Source: Mesorhizobium loti
GTDB taxonomy: Bacteria; Pseudomonadota; Alphaproteobacteria; Rhizobiales; Rhizobiaceae
Length of the DNA: 64,000 bases
Direction of reading: 5' to 3'
Assembly (NCBI GenBank): GCA_014189435.1
Contig: CP050293.1
Coordinates: 2,113,001 to 2,177,000 of the forward strand
The notes below the pieces were generated by a model, which saw nothing but the letters and a program-made list of their open reading frames with translations, ran no database searches and was not told where the DNA came from. Shown here one piece after another: positions 9,141-18,071 of this stretch. Positions within the stretch are counted from its first letter, which is position 1. Every line of letters begins with the position of its first letter. Made by a program: the position numbers and the translations under genes.

Positions 9141-10472
9141 TTATGCGATTCCGTCGGCCTCGATCGAGCCGAGCACATCGTCGAGCACGTCGAGTGCGTG
9201 CGACATGTCTTCATGCGTGCAGTCCAGCGGCGGCTTCACCTTGATCAGGTTGCCGAGGCCGGCATAGCGGCTTTCGCCAAAGAGCACGCCCTTCTCGAGA
9301 CCGCGCCGGTAGACTTCCGAGGCGGCCTTCATGGCCGGCTCCTTGCTGACCCGGTCCTTGACGAGTTCGAGCGAGACGAACAGGCCAGGGCCGCGGATAT
9401 CGCCAATCAGCTTGCGGCGGTCCGCCATCTCGTGGAGACGCTGTGTCGCGAAGGCGCCGTGGTCGCGTGCCTTGCCGCACAGATCGTCGGCGATGATCGC
9501 GTCGATCGTGGCGACGGCCGCCGCCATCGCGACCGGAAACTGACCGAAGGTCAGCGCATCCTCGCCCGATTCGAAACCGGTCAGCCGCTCGCTCGCCAGG
9601 ATGCCGGCCAACGGGAAACCGCCGCTGATGCCCTTGCCGAAGGTCATGATGTCGGGAACGATGCCGAAATAGTCGGCCGCGAACATCGCACCCGTGCGGC
9701 CAAAGCAACTCTGGATCTCGTCCCAGATCAGGATGATGTCGTTCCGGTCGCAAATGTCGCGCACGCCTCTCAGGAACGACAGCGGCAGATCGATATGGCC
9801 GCCATTGCCTGGGATCGGCTCCATCATGATGGCGACGACACCGCCATCGACACCCTTGTGGATCGTCTCTTCCAGCAGTCGCAGACAGAGTTTTGATTCC
9901 ATCTCGACGTCCATGCCCAATCGCGGACGATAGGGATCCGGATGCGGCACACGGGTGAAGCGCGGCTGGATCGGCAGGAAAGGGTTGTTTGGATGCGGCC
10001 AACTCGCTGCCATCGTGGTCAGCGAACGGCCATGATAGGCGTCCTGCAGCACGATGATGTTGTGGCGACCAGGCTTGTTCTTGAACGCAAGCTTCATGGC
10101 CATTTCGACGGCCAGGCTGCCGTGCAGGCAATAGCCAACGCGATTCAAGTCGCCGGGCGAGATCTCGCGCAGCTTCGCGGTGAGCTTGAGCAGCGGGATC
10201 GTGTTGAAGTTCGGCCGGGCGTGGGTGATTTCGCGCAACTGGGCGATCGCCGCTTCCACCACACGTGGATCGTTGGCGCCGAGATTGTTCGACCACGCCT
10301 GGGAGGTGCAGTCGAGATATTGGCGGCCCTGGTCGTCCCAGACATGCGACCCCTTGGCGCGCACCAGCGTAATCTTTGCTTCGTCGCCTCCCAATGGATC
10401 GTGGATCAGCGATCGCTTACCGTGTTCCAAGATGTTCCTGGAATGAGACGTGTCTGTCTGGCTGATATTCAT
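9141..10472 (-). CDS. Class III (omega-amino acid type) aminotransferase
   Basis: This 443-residue PLP-dependent aminotransferase carries DEIQSCFGRTG (residues 251-261; the Asp binds the PLP pyridine nitrogen) and FGKGISGG with the Schiff-base lysine at K280. The family transfers amino groups from omega-amino acids, polyamines or GABA to 2-oxo acids. It is the first gene of the minus-strand cluster with the PotD/A/B/C-like importer. The arrangement recalls the spuC-potFGHI putrescine loci of Pseudomonas, so polyamine or omega-amino acid use is likely. The exact substrate is inferred from context only. Confidence 0.88.
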   Translation of the reverse strand: MNISQTDTSHSRNILEHGKRSLIHDPLGGDEAKITLVRAKGSHVWDDQGRQYLDCTSQAWSNNLGANDPRVVEAAIAQLREITHARPNFNTIPLLKLTAKLREISPGDLNRVGYCLHGSLAVEMAMKLAFKNKPGRHNIIVLQDAYHGRSLTTMAASWPHPNNPFLPIQPRFTRVPHPDPYRPRLGMDVEMESKLCLRLLEETIHKGVDGGVVAIMMEPIPGNGGHIDLPLSFLRGVRDICDRNDIILIWDEIQSCFGRTGAMFAADYFGIVPDIMTFGKGISGGFPLAGILASERLTGFESGEDALTFGQFPVAMAAAVATIDAIIADDLCGKARDHGAFATQRLHEMADRRKLIGDIRGPGLFVSLELVKDRVSKEPAMKAASEVYRRGLEKGVLFGESRYAGLGNLIKVKPPLDCTHEDMSHALDVLDDVLGSIEADGIA

Positions 10473-10532
10473 GGCTCACCTCAACCTATTGGGATGTGAC
10501 CGATTATCGGCGTGGACCGCTTGACAACAAGG

Positions 10533-10557
10533 ACGAATAGCTGAACGATTAATTCGT
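10533..10557. promoter_or_regulatory. Candidate LysR operator between aminotransferase and lysR genes
   Basis: ACGAAT (10533-10538) and ATTCGT (10552-10557) form a perfect inverted repeat with a 13-nt spacer, in the 83-nt region between divergent start codons and next to the regulator's start. The size and location suit a LysR-type binding site for autoregulation and for control of the divergent aminotransferase operon. A TTGACA hexamer lies at 10521-10526. Function is inferred. Confidence 0.35.
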
Positions 10558-11446
10558 GACGCTTATGAATATCCAGGTCCGGCACATTCGCTCCTTCATC
10601 GCCGTCGCGAATGAGAGGAGCTTTGCGCGGGCTGCCGAAAAGCTGAGTGTTTCGCAGCCAGCCCTGTCGCAGACCATCATCCAATTGGAGGAGACCCTTG
10701 GCTTTCCAGTGTTCGAACGCACAACCCGTAGCGTCAGCCTGACGCCATCCGGCGAAAAACTGCTGATCGGGGCGCGGACGCTGAACCAGTCGCTTGAAGC
10801 ATTTTATGTCGAGGCAAGGTCGCTGCAACTCGTGCTCAAGAACGAATTGCGTGTCGGCTATATGATCGGTACCGCGGTGCAGTTCATTCCAGCGATCATT
10901 CGAGAGTTTGAACGAATTCGTCCGGGAGCCACCTTGCATCTGCAGGAGTTTGATTTCTCGGATCCGACTGCCGGTTTGAGGGACGGCAAGGTCGATTGTG
11001 GCATCATCCGGCCACCGATCGATCTCGACGGCATCGATATTGTCGAAATCGCACGCGAGAAATGCGTCGCGTGCCTCCCAACGGGGCACCGCCTCAGTCG
11101 GCAGGAGACGGTTATGCTCGACGACATACTCGACGAGCCGATCGTCGCCGCGCCGGTGGCGGGTGTATGGCGCGACTACTGGCTGGCCAATGACTACCGC
11201 ATCGATAGGCCGGCGAAAGTTGTGTTCGAGGCCGCCACTGTCGAATCCGAGCTTCAAGCGGTGGCCTCCGGCCGCGGCATAAGCATCACCGCCGACAGTA
11301 CCGCGCAATACTACGCACGGCCGGGCGTGGTCTTCAGGCCGATCCTCGACATGCGCGAATGCGTCATCGCCATCGGCCACAGAGGCACGCCAAACAAGCT
11401 GGTCGCGGATTTCATTTCGGTTGTAAACCGCGTTTCCAAAGGCTGA
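10556..11446 (+). CDS. LysR family transcriptional regulator
   Basis: This 296-residue protein (GTG start at 10556; ATG at 10565 is an alternative giving 293) has an N-terminal winged helix-turn-helix (SFARAAEKLSVSQPALSQTIIQLEETLG...RTTRSVSLTPSG) followed by a LysR substrate-binding domain (NELRVGYMIGTAVQFIPAIIREFERIRP). It is divergent from the aminotransferase-importer operon, the usual layout for a LysR activator of a catabolic operon, and is probably its regulator. The inducer is unknown. Confidence 0.9.
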   Translation: MTLMNIQVRHIRSFIAVANERSFARAAEKLSVSQPALSQTIIQLEETLGFPVFERTTRSVSLTPSGEKLLIGARTLNQSLEAFYVEARSLQLVLKNELRVGYMIGTAVQFIPAIIREFERIRPGATLHLQEFDFSDPTAGLRDGKVDCGIIRPPIDLDGIDIVEIAREKCVACLPTGHRLSRQETVMLDDILDEPIVAAPVAGVWRDYWLANDYRIDRPAKVVFEAATVESELQAVASGRGISITADSTAQYYARPGVVFRPILDMRECVIAIGHRGTPNKLVADFISVVNRVSKG

Positions 11447-11602
11447 AATATTCAATCGGGGCATTGTGGGGCACGTTCTGTCACTGGATGTGTTCGAACG
11501 CCCGGGTCGGTGGCGAAACAGAGTCTAGAGATGATCCAAACTGCCCGATACCGAGCGGGATTGTTATGCATCGAAGCGCGTCGATCCGAGAGACGACGCC
11601 CG

Positions 11603-12361
11603 TCAGATCAGCAACAATCCCTTCATACTTGCATGCCCCTTGCGCCCGATGATGATGTGGTCATGCACGGCAATGCCCAGCCGCTTGCCGGTCTCGATAA
11701 TTTCCTTCGTCATCTCGATATCGGCTCGTGATGGCGTTGGGTCTCCTGACGGGTGATTGTGGGCCAGGATAATGGCGGTCGCCGAGAGTTCGAGCGCGCG
11801 CTTGATCACTTCTCGCGGATAGACCGGTGTGTGGTCGACCGTGCCCGTCTGCTGCACTTCGTCGGCAATCAGCGCGTTCTTCTTGTCGAGGAACAGGATG
11901 CGGAACTGCTCGCGCGCCTCGAAGGCCATGGCTGAGCGGCAATAGTCGAGAAGCTGTTGCCAGGACGAGAGGATCTCGCGGCCGTGGACCTCGCCGCGCG
12001 CCATGCGCTGCGCCGTCGCGGCGACGATCTTCAGGTCGAGCGCCACCGCCGGGCCGATGCCCTTGACCTCCTGCAGCAAGCCAAGAGGCGCGCCAAGAAC
12101 TTCGGCCAGCGTGCCGAAGCGTGCCAGCAATGCCTTGGCCACCGGCTTGGTGTCGGCGCGGGGGATCAGGCGAAACAGCAGAAGTTCCAGCAATTCGTAG
12201 TCGGGCAGGGCATCCGGACCCGCCGAGGCAAAGCGCTCGCGCAGGCGGTCGCGATGGCCGAGATAATGCGGCTTTTCGTCTGCCGCCTTGGCTTTCGCCG
12301 CTGGCCGCATCGGCACTTCGGCGAAGAAACTCCGCTCGTCGTCGTCGCTGGTGTTCCCCAT
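11603..12361 (-). CDS. radC: RadC family JAB-domain protein
   Basis: This 252-residue protein has a UPF0758/RadC architecture: an N-terminal helix-hairpin-helix region ([25 protein letters not shown]) and a C-terminal JAMM/MPN domain with H201-x-H203...D214 ([14 protein letters not shown]), a zinc metalloprotease-type site. Despite the name, a direct DNA-repair role for RadC is not established. The start MGNTSDDDE at 12361 follows GGAGGGG; the open frame extends another 55 codons upstream but without such a site. In related genomes radC commonly neighbours map, which lies 3 kb away here with a MipA/two-component insert between them. Confidence 0.92.
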   Translation of the reverse strand: MGNTSDDDERSFFAEVPMRPAAKAKAADEKPHYLGHRDRLRERFASAGPDALPDYELLELLLFRLIPRADTKPVAKALLARFGTLAEVLGAPLGLLQEVKGIGPAVALDLKIVAATAQRMARGEVHGREILSSWQQLLDYCRSAMAFEAREQFRILFLDKKNALIADEVQQTGTVDHTPVYPREVIKRALELSATAIILAHNHPSGDPTPSRADIEMTKEIIETGKRLGIAVHDHIIIGRKGHASMKGLLLI

Positions 12362-12614
12362 ATGCCGCCCCTCCGATGCGAACATTAAAACCGTTCTGGG
12401 CTGGATTGAAAACCGTTCTGTTCTGCAAGCGTTGAGACGCCCGGCGCGGGTCTCATGCCGGCTTGTGTTGTCAACGTCGGGATTCTCTCGGACAGGCGCC
12501 AAGATGAGACCAAGATTGCGCAACAAAACTTAACATCACTTCACGCATGCAGCCACTTTCACCTGAAATAGTCAGAGCATCAGGGGCTCACGGCCTCGCT
12601 GTTCTGGAGCACGC

Positions 12615-13472
12615 ATGTTCGCCAAGATCGATTCTGGACTGTTCGCCGGCCGGGCCTCTCTTGCGGCGATGGCAATCCTGTTTTCAACGCATTCGGGGGT
12701 CGTGCTGGCGGCCGACGCCATTGCCGTCGATACCGATGATTTCACCCCGCCGCCCGAGCCTTCCCGTTTCGGGCGCATCGAACAGAAACTGGCCGACTGG
12801 CATGTCGTGCTTGGTGGCGGCGCCATCATCGCCCCCAAATACGAGGGCAGCGACGAGTTCGAGATCATGCCGGTGCCTTTTGTCACGGCGACATTCCGCG
12901 ACACGGTGACGATCGATCCGACGGGCGCCAACATCGCCGTCTATGACCAGGGGCCGTTCGCATTGAGTGCGCGGCTTGGCTATGAGATGGGCCGCAAGGA
13001 AGACGACTCCGATCATCTGCGCGGCTTGGGCGATGTCGACATGGGCGCAACAGTCGGCGCGAAGGCCGCGGTGAAGTTCGGCCCGGCTGAAATCTTCGCA
13101 CAACTGGACAAGACCATCGGCGGCAGCGATGGCCTGTTGGGCACGGTCGGCATCGAGGTGACCCAGCCTCTGTCGCAATCGTTGATGATCGGCGCCAGCG
13201 CATCCGTCGTCTTTGCCGACGAGAATTACATGCAGGCCTATTTTGGCGTCACGCCGGAACAGGCGGCCCGCTCGGGGCTGGCGCGCTATGATGCCGGCGC
13301 CGGCTTGAAGCGCGCCGATTTTTCCGTCTCCGCCACATATATGCTCAACCAGAACTGGATGGTGCGTGGCCAGGCGGGGGTCGGCATTCTTGTGGGTGAC
13401 GCCGCCGACAGCCCTGTTGTCGTCGACAAGATCCAGCCTTCCGGGATGCTTCTCGTCGGATACAGGTTTTAA
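12615..13472 (+). CDS. MipA/OmpV family outer-membrane protein
   Basis: This 285-residue protein has a Sec signal peptide ending near residue 33 (FSTHSGVVLAADA) and a beta-barrel-like mature part that ends in an aromatic residue (LLVGYRF). The segment VVLGGGAIIAPKYEGSDEFEIMPVPF is the MipA/OmpV family hallmark. Members are outer-membrane proteins linked to murein synthesis scaffolding (MipA) or porin-like roles. The stop codon overlaps the start of a response regulator gene by one base (TAATG), so the three genes 12615-15577 form one operon. It may be what the two-component system senses or controls. Confidence 0.88.
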   Translation: MFAKIDSGLFAGRASLAAMAILFSTHSGVVLAADAIAVDTDDFTPPPEPSRFGRIEQKLADWHVVLGGGAIIAPKYEGSDEFEIMPVPFVTATFRDTVTIDPTGANIAVYDQGPFALSARLGYEMGRKEDDSDHLRGLGDVDMGATVGAKAAVKFGPAEIFAQLDKTIGGSDGLLGTVGIEVTQPLSQSLMIGASASVVFADENYMQAYFGVTPEQAARSGLARYDAGAGLKRADFSVSATYMLNQNWMVRGQAGVGILVGDAADSPVVVDKIQPSGMLLVGYRF

Positions 13473-14257
13473 TGCCCACACCGCTAACAATGCAGGCCGC
13501 GGCAAACTCGAGCCGGAGCGATCTGGACGCCGGGTTCAAATCGGCGAGGCAAGGTTGGCGGATCCTCATTGTCGAAGACGATATCGAGATCGCGCGCATG
13601 CTGGGTGAGACGCTCACCGATAACGGCATGATCGTGGAAATCGCCGAGAGCGGCGTCCAGATGAATGCCGCGCTTCGCAACCAGAAATTCGATCTCATCG
13701 TGCTCGATGTCATGCTGCCGGGTGAAAACGGTCTCAACATCTGCCGCCGTCTTCGTGCGGGAACCAACATTCCGATCTTGATGCTGACCGCGCTTGGAGA
13801 AGAAATCGACCGTATCTTCGGACTGGAAATCGGCGCGGATGATTATGTGACGAAACCATTCAGCGCGCGCGAGCTGACGGCCCGGATACGGGCGTTGCTG
13901 CGCCGCACGGCCTATGCGCCCGACGAGCGGGACCGGTCGAAGGTGCTTCGCTTCAACGGCTGGCGCCTCGATCCCATCCGTCGGCAATTGCATGATCCGA
14001 GCAATGCCCGGGTTGCGACGACGACGCATGAATTCGACCTGCTGCTTGCTTTCTGCCGCAATGCGGGCCGAGTTCTCTCGCGCGAGGAACTTCTCAGCGT
14101 GACCCATGCCGGGCTTGCCGGACCGATCGAACGAAGCGTCGATGTGCATGTCAGCCGGATCCGCCAGAAGATCGAAAAGGACGCGCGCGATCCGGTGCTT
14201 CTCAGGACCGTTCGGCTGGGTGGCTATATCTTCACCGCGACGGTGGAGGAAGCATGA
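13472..14257 (+). CDS. OmpR-family two-component response regulator
   Basis: This 261-residue protein has a receiver domain (ILIVEDD near residues 31-37, phospho-acceptor D79 in FDLIVLDVML, switch lysine in VTKPF) and a C-terminal winged-helix DNA-binding domain (EFDLLLAFCRNAGRVLSREEL...VDVHVSRIRQKIE). About 28 residues precede the receiver, so an internal start is possible, but the chosen ATG is the one overlapping the mipA-like stop. It overlaps the kinase gene by four bases (ATGA). The target genes are unknown; the coupled outer-membrane gene is the first candidate. Confidence 0.93.
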   Translation: MPTPLTMQAAANSSRSDLDAGFKSARQGWRILIVEDDIEIARMLGETLTDNGMIVEIAESGVQMNAALRNQKFDLIVLDVMLPGENGLNICRRLRAGTNIPILMLTALGEEIDRIFGLEIGADDYVTKPFSARELTARIRALLRRTAYAPDERDRSKVLRFNGWRLDPIRRQLHDPSNARVATTTHEFDLLLAFCRNAGRVLSREELLSVTHAGLAGPIERSVDVHVSRIRQKIEKDARDPVLLRTVRLGGYIFTATVEEA

Positions 14258-15577
14258 GGGGGTTCGTCCGCCGTTTCCTGCCCCAATCCGTGCGTGGGCA
14301 GTTTGCGGCAATCATTTTCATCGCGGTGATTGTGATCATGTCCGTCGGATCGGTCGTCGAGAGTTTCATAGAGAACGTCGACCTTCCCGCTGTGGAAGAT
14401 AGCGCCAGGCGAGCGGCCGTTGTCGCTGCCTTGTTGCGCGAAACGCCAGCGGAAGTGCGTGGCGCAATTCTGGCGACGACTGCGCGAGCTGGTTTTGATT
14501 TCGAGGTGCTGCCCAAGGAGCAGATCCGCAGCATTCCCTATTCCTATTTGCAATGGCGAAGTATCGAATGGCTTTTCCGCATCGACAGGGGGGGCGGTTG
14601 ATGGGCGCTGGATAAGGATCGGCGGCCGATACGCGTTTGTCATCGACCTCGACCGGCGGGACGTCCTGGCTCATTTCGGCATGCCCGATTCCTGGCTGAC
14701 ATCAGGCTTCGTCCGTGCCTCGTTCTACAGATTCATGGCTTTCGTCGCCTTGCCCGTCCTGATCTGGCTGTTTGCGGTGTGGGCCGTGACGGACCCGTTG
14801 AAGCGCATCTCGGCGGCAGTCGGTTCGGCCGAGATCGAGAATAGCGACCAGCTTTTTGTCGAACGCGGCTCCATTGAGATGGTCGGGCTGGCGCGTGCCC
14901 TGAACAGGATGAGAACGCGTATCCGGGCGATGATCGAAAACCGCACGCGCATGTTGCGCAGCGTCAGTCATGATCTGCGTACGCCTTTGACGCGGCTGCG
15001 GCTTCGCGCCGAGCGCATGGATGATGGCCCCGTTCGAACCGCGATCCTCTCCGATGTCCAGCACATCGAAGTCCTGATCGACGAGACCCTGACCTATCTG
15101 CGCAACGATGTTTCGACGGAGAAGCTGCAGCGCGCCGACATTGCCAGCGTTCTGCAAACCGTCTGCGCCGAATTCTCCGATGTCGGGTTTCCGGTGTCAT
15201 ATTCCGGGCCGGATCGGCTTCTGGGCTGGTGCAAGCCCAATGCACTGGCGCGCGCGATCGCCAATCTCTGCGACAACGGGGTCAAATTCGCCGGCAATGT
15301 CACGGTCGCGTTGACGGTGACGGACACAGCGGCACGCATCACGGTCGGCGACGACGGCCCGGGCATTCCGATGACGGCGCGCGCCCGCGTCTTCGAACCA
15401 TTCTTCAAGGAAGACGCATCGCGCGGCATTGCATCGAAGCATGGCTTCGGCCTGGGTCTTTCGATCGTTGCCGACATCGTCCAGGGGCACGGCGGCAGGA
15501 TCGAATTGCAGGACAACCAACCCAACGGACTGGTCGTCACCATCGACCTGCCGAATGGTCCAAGCGCCCAACCGTGA
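14254..15577 (+). CDS. Two-component sensor histidine kinase (frameshifted at G7, 14588-14594)
   Basis: Two adjoining frames together make one kinase. 14254-14601 encodes the first membrane helix (GQFAAIIFIAVIVIMSVGSVV) and the periplasmic part; the second frame encodes helix 2 (FMAFVALPVLIWLFAVWAV), HAMP, the HisKA box SVSHDLRTPLTRLRLRAE, the N box NLCDNGVKFAG, and G boxes DDGPGI and GFGLGLSIV. The first frame stops at 14599-14601 just after a run of seven G. With six G the reading continues RIDRG-AVDGRWIRIGGRYAFVID without a gap, giving about 440 residues. I treat it as one gene; if the indel is real, the strain lacks this sensor. Confidence 0.88.
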
Positions 15578-15610
15578 TAGACGGTCTCGTGCCGGGTAAG
15601 ACGACGCGCT

Positions 15611-16438
15611 TTAAGCCGGCAGGCCGGGGCGATCGAGCTTTTTGGGCGACAGGGTGAAAATCTCGCACCCGGTGTCGGTCACGCCGATCGTGTGCTCGTA
15701 CTGCGCCGACAGCGAGCGGTCGCGCGTCACCGCAGTCCAGCCGTCCGACAGAACCTTCACGTGCGGCCGGCCGAGATTGATCATCGGCTCGATGGTGAAG
15801 ATCATGCCGGGCCGCATCTCGACGCCCTCATTGGCGCTGCCATAGTGCAGGATGTTCGGTGCGTCATGGAAAAGCTGGCCGACGCCGTGGCCGCAGAAAT
15901 CGCGCACCACCGAGCAGCGCTCGCCCTCGGCAAAGGTCTGGATGGCGGCGCCGATGGCGCCGGTGCGTGCGCCGGGCCTGACCGCCGCAATGCCGCGCAT
16001 CAAGCATTCATGCGTGACTTCGAGCAGGCGCTCGGCGGCGCGCTTGATCGTGCCGACCGGATACATGCGCGAGGAATCGCCGTGCCAGCCGTCGAGGATG
16101 TAGGTGACGTCGATGTTGACGATGTCGCCATCCTTGAGCGGTTTGTTGTCGGGAATGCCGTGGCAGACGACATGATTGATCGAGGTACAGGACGATTTCG
16201 TGTAGCCGCGATAGTTGAGTGTCGCCGGCAGCGCGCCATGGTCCATGCCGAATTCGAAGACGAAGCGGTCGATGGTTTCGGTGGTGACGCCGGGTTCGAC
16301 CATCGGCACCAGTTCGTCGAGACAGCGCGCGGTGAGATCGCATGCCTTGCGCATGCCGGCAAAGCCGTCCTCGCCATAGAGGCGAATCTGGCCAGTGTTT
16401 CTGAGTGGTGCCGTGGCGGCGTCGAGATAGGTGACCAT
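15611..16438 (-). CDS. map: Type I methionine aminopeptidase
   Basis: The protein has 275 residues from the ATG at 16438 (MVTYLDAATAPLRNTGQIRLYGEDG). It removes the initiator methionine from nascent proteins. All five metal ligands are present at the spacing of E. coli MAP: D110, D121, H184, E217 and E248, and H91/HGIP matches the substrate-pocket region. A longer in-frame start at 16522 would add 28 residues without family resemblance, so 16438 is preferred. The gene converges on the histidine kinase gene. Confidence 0.95.
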   Translation of the reverse strand: MVTYLDAATAPLRNTGQIRLYGEDGFAGMRKACDLTARCLDELVPMVEPGVTTETIDRFVFEFGMDHGALPATLNYRGYTKSSCTSINHVVCHGIPDNKPLKDGDIVNIDVTYILDGWHGDSSRMYPVGTIKRAAERLLEVTHECLMRGIAAVRPGARTGAIGAAIQTFAEGERCSVVRDFCGHGVGQLFHDAPNILHYGSANEGVEMRPGMIFTIEPMINLGRPHVKVLSDGWTAVTRDRSLSAQYEHTIGVTDTGCEIFTLSPKKLDRPGLPA

Positions 16439-16584
16439 TTTGTCCGTGTAGCCGGTAGGGCCCTGCAGGAGAGCCGACGTGAAAATCTCCCCAGATTTGG
16501 CACTTGAGGGCAAAAGGTTCAAGGAAGAACTGCCTGATGCAGCCGTGCATTTCGGGATATTCGCCTTGCATGGGGTAATGTCTT

Positions 16585-16601
16585 ACCGGGTTTTGCCCGG
16601 T
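16585..16601. repeat. Short hairpin upstream of map
   Basis: ACCGGG-TTTTG-CCCGGT is a perfect 6-bp stem with a 5-nt loop inside the 202-nt region between map (start 16438) and the plus-strand gene at 16641. The rest of that region shows no gene or clear promoter. The role is unknown. Confidence 0.3.
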
Positions 16602-16640
16602 TTGCTTCCCCTTTCTGGCCATCGTGCGGTAGGGCGGGTG

Positions 16641-17063
16641 ATGTTTTCGAGATCGCGCCCCTTCACGGCGACCAGGCAAGCTGGATGGCTTGAAGCGCCG
16701 CTGACGGCAGCCTGCTCATGCCTGATGGGCATGGTGCTGCTGGCGATGCTGTGCTTCGGCCGACCGGTGGCGCCAACCTTCGCGGATGGCGCGCTGAGTG
16801 GCGCCAGCGTCGGTGTCGAGCGGTCCGGCGAGGTGGCGGCGCTGCTGCGTGTCGCCGGCAAGGCGCAAGCGCTGGAAGTTCGCGCCGTCCGTCCGGCCCT
16901 GGTCAAGTTCGCCGGCGGCCACCCCGCTCTGCCGGCCCCCGACATTGTCTTCCTTTGGATCGAACGGACGCCCGCGGGAGCGGTTGTTTCGGGATACGGG
17001 GCGTCCTCGGTTCCCAGGGCGAGCACCAACCAGCCGCGCGCACCGCCGTCCATCGCAGCCTGA
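16641..17063 (+). CDS. Hypothetical exported or membrane-anchored protein
   Basis: The frame from the ATG at 16641 encodes 140 residues: a basic N-terminus (MFSRSRPFTATRQAG), a hydrophobic stretch (AACSCLMGMVLLAMLCF) near residues 27-43, then a stretch with no motif I recognise. This looks like a signal peptide or single anchor. The frame is open further upstream to 16479, overlapping the map leader, and the opposite strand also has an open frame, so the assignment is uncertain. Codon use is GC-rich like its neighbours. Confidence 0.4.
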   Translation: MFSRSRPFTATRQAGWLEAPLTAACSCLMGMVLLAMLCFGRPVAPTFADGALSGASVGVERSGEVAALLRVAGKAQALEVRAVRPALVKFAGGHPALPAPDIVFLWIERTPAGAVVSGYGASSVPRASTNQPRAPPSIAA

Positions 17064-17175
17064 GCGGTCCAGAACCGCACCCTTCACCTCATCGCTATCC
17101 CTGTTCGCGTCGTGATCGTGCGGCGGCTGTCGGCCGCGCCGCGGTCGCTCGGCGCGTCATTTCCGGACCATTTCA

Positions 17176-17415
17176 ATGCAACAACGCATCAAGACTTTCA
17201 AAACCCTGTCGCGCGCGGCCTCGGCTGCCGCGTTTCTCTCCGTCCAGGCGCTCATCTGCATCGGAACCGTGTATTGGGCGGTTGCCGAGACTCTCGGCCT
17301 GTCGGCGATGGCGGCCCTTGTCCTCGGCGGCATCTTCGCCGTGCCGACGATATTTGTGCTGATCACCGCCATTCGCATGGCTTTCGACGCGGAGACGGAT
17401 CCGGCGAACCAGTGA
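17176..17415 (+). CDS. Small two-helix membrane protein, hypothetical
   Basis: This 79-residue protein begins MQQRIKTFKTLSRAAS and has two hydrophobic helices, roughly residues 18-37 (AFLSVQALICIGTVYWAVAE) and 44-65 (AALVLGGIFAVPTIFVLITAI), with a short acidic tail. It is a likely inner-membrane protein; I recognise no family. The minus strand shows overlapping open frames, but the regular hydrophobic pattern on the plus strand supports this call. An inverted repeat follows right after the stop. Confidence 0.55.
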   Translation: MQQRIKTFKTLSRAASAAAFLSVQALICIGTVYWAVAETLGLSAMAALVLGGIFAVPTIFVLITAIRMAFDAETDPANQ

Positions 17416-17420
17416 GCGCA

Positions 17421-17455
17421 GTCGCCCAAGCATATCCTCGATCGTTTTGGGCGAC
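17421..17455. repeat. Inverted repeat after small membrane protein gene
   Basis: GTCGCCCAA (17421-17429) and TTGGGCGAC (17447-17455) are perfect inverted arms around a 17-nt loop, starting 6 nt after the stop codon at 17415. No T-tract follows, so it is either a processing hairpin or a degenerate copy of the TTTTGGGCGACATGCA-type palindrome seen at 42054 and 53642. Confidence 0.45.
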
Positions 17456-17566
17456 GTAGCGGTTCAGCGACCCAAGTGACGACACATTTCTGGGTCAAAA
17501 GCCGGTCAAAGCAACTTTTGACGACGAACGGCGTTGCTGCGGTGACGCCAGTTCGGGAGACAGGAA

Positions 17567-17863
17567 ATGGACAGACTGCAATTCGAGGTGCCGGTGCGCA
17601 TAGCACCCGCGCCCGGCCTGCCAGTCGAGGAGATCTACGGCGTCGAACAGGCGCTCGATTTTCTCCAGGACTGGCCTGCGCGCCGTCAGGGCCCGATCTA
17701 TCAGAAAGCGTTCAACGCCTGCTTTGGCGCCACGGTGGACGTGGTCAAGACCGAGGACGCGTGCCGGGCGTTCATGGCGTTTTGCCGCGCGAGCGGACTG
17801 ATAGCCAGGGACATGATGACGCCGCGCAAGCGCGGCGGCGAGGCGAGGGCGCTCCAGGCCTGA
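17567..17863 (+). CDS. DUF982 domain-containing protein
   Basis: This 98-residue protein (MDRLQFEVPVRIAPAPGLPVEEIYGVEQALDFLQDWP) matches the pattern of DUF982, a family of small proteins that is abundant in Mesorhizobium and other rhizobia, usually in many copies per genome. The core includes the aromatic EALDFL-x-WP-like motif and a central cysteine region (NACFGATVDVV...ACRAFMAFCRAS). It starts after GGGAGACAGGAA. No biochemical function is established for the family. Confidence 0.75.
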   Translation: MDRLQFEVPVRIAPAPGLPVEEIYGVEQALDFLQDWPARRQGPIYQKAFNACFGATVDVVKTEDACRAFMAFCRASGLIARDMMTPRKRGGEARALQA

Positions 17864-17938
17864 GGGCCGTCGCCCGTTTCGCCTGCCCCGATTTGCTACG
17901 CCAACGATCGCGTTTGAACCCACACGGCGATGTCGTGA

Positions 17939-17958
17939 GCGCAGGGCTGCGCCTTTTT
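17939..17958 (+). terminator. Rho-independent terminator after the DUF982 gene
   Basis: GCGCA-GGGC-TGCGC is followed at once by CTTTTT, 75 nt after the DUF982 stop codon. The 5-bp GC stem, 4-nt loop and T-run make a compact intrinsic terminator on the plus strand. Confidence 0.65.
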
Positions 17959-18030
17959 CGTCCCGACGACTGCAACACGCTGCACCGATATCGGCGCCGT
18001 TAAGCTTCCGTTTCCACCTTCCCGGCTACG

Positions 18031-18050
18031 CCATTGCCTGTTGGCAATGG
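18031..18050. repeat. Perfect hairpin CCATTGCC-TGTT-GGCAATGG
   Basis: This 8-bp perfect stem with a 4-nt loop lies just upstream of the small gene at 18072 and is followed by TTGATTCGTT. It might be a second terminator, or a hairpin in the leader of the next gene. Apart from this and the terminator at 17939, the 208-nt gap holds nothing I can name. Confidence 0.45.
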
Positions 18051-18071
18051 TTGATTCGTTGCGTCAGTCTC

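Noticed and set aside
11557..11621. 9-bp inverted repeat GGGATTGTT / AACAATCCC near the radC 3' end
   Set aside because: One arm lies in the radC coding sequence, the loop is 47 nt and there is no T-tract; probably chance.
16583..17080. 165-codon minus-strand frame opposite the hypothetical gene at 16641
   Set aside because: Less plausible than the plus strand: no signal or helix and Ala/Thr/Arg-rich composition; kept only as a source of doubt about the plus-strand call.
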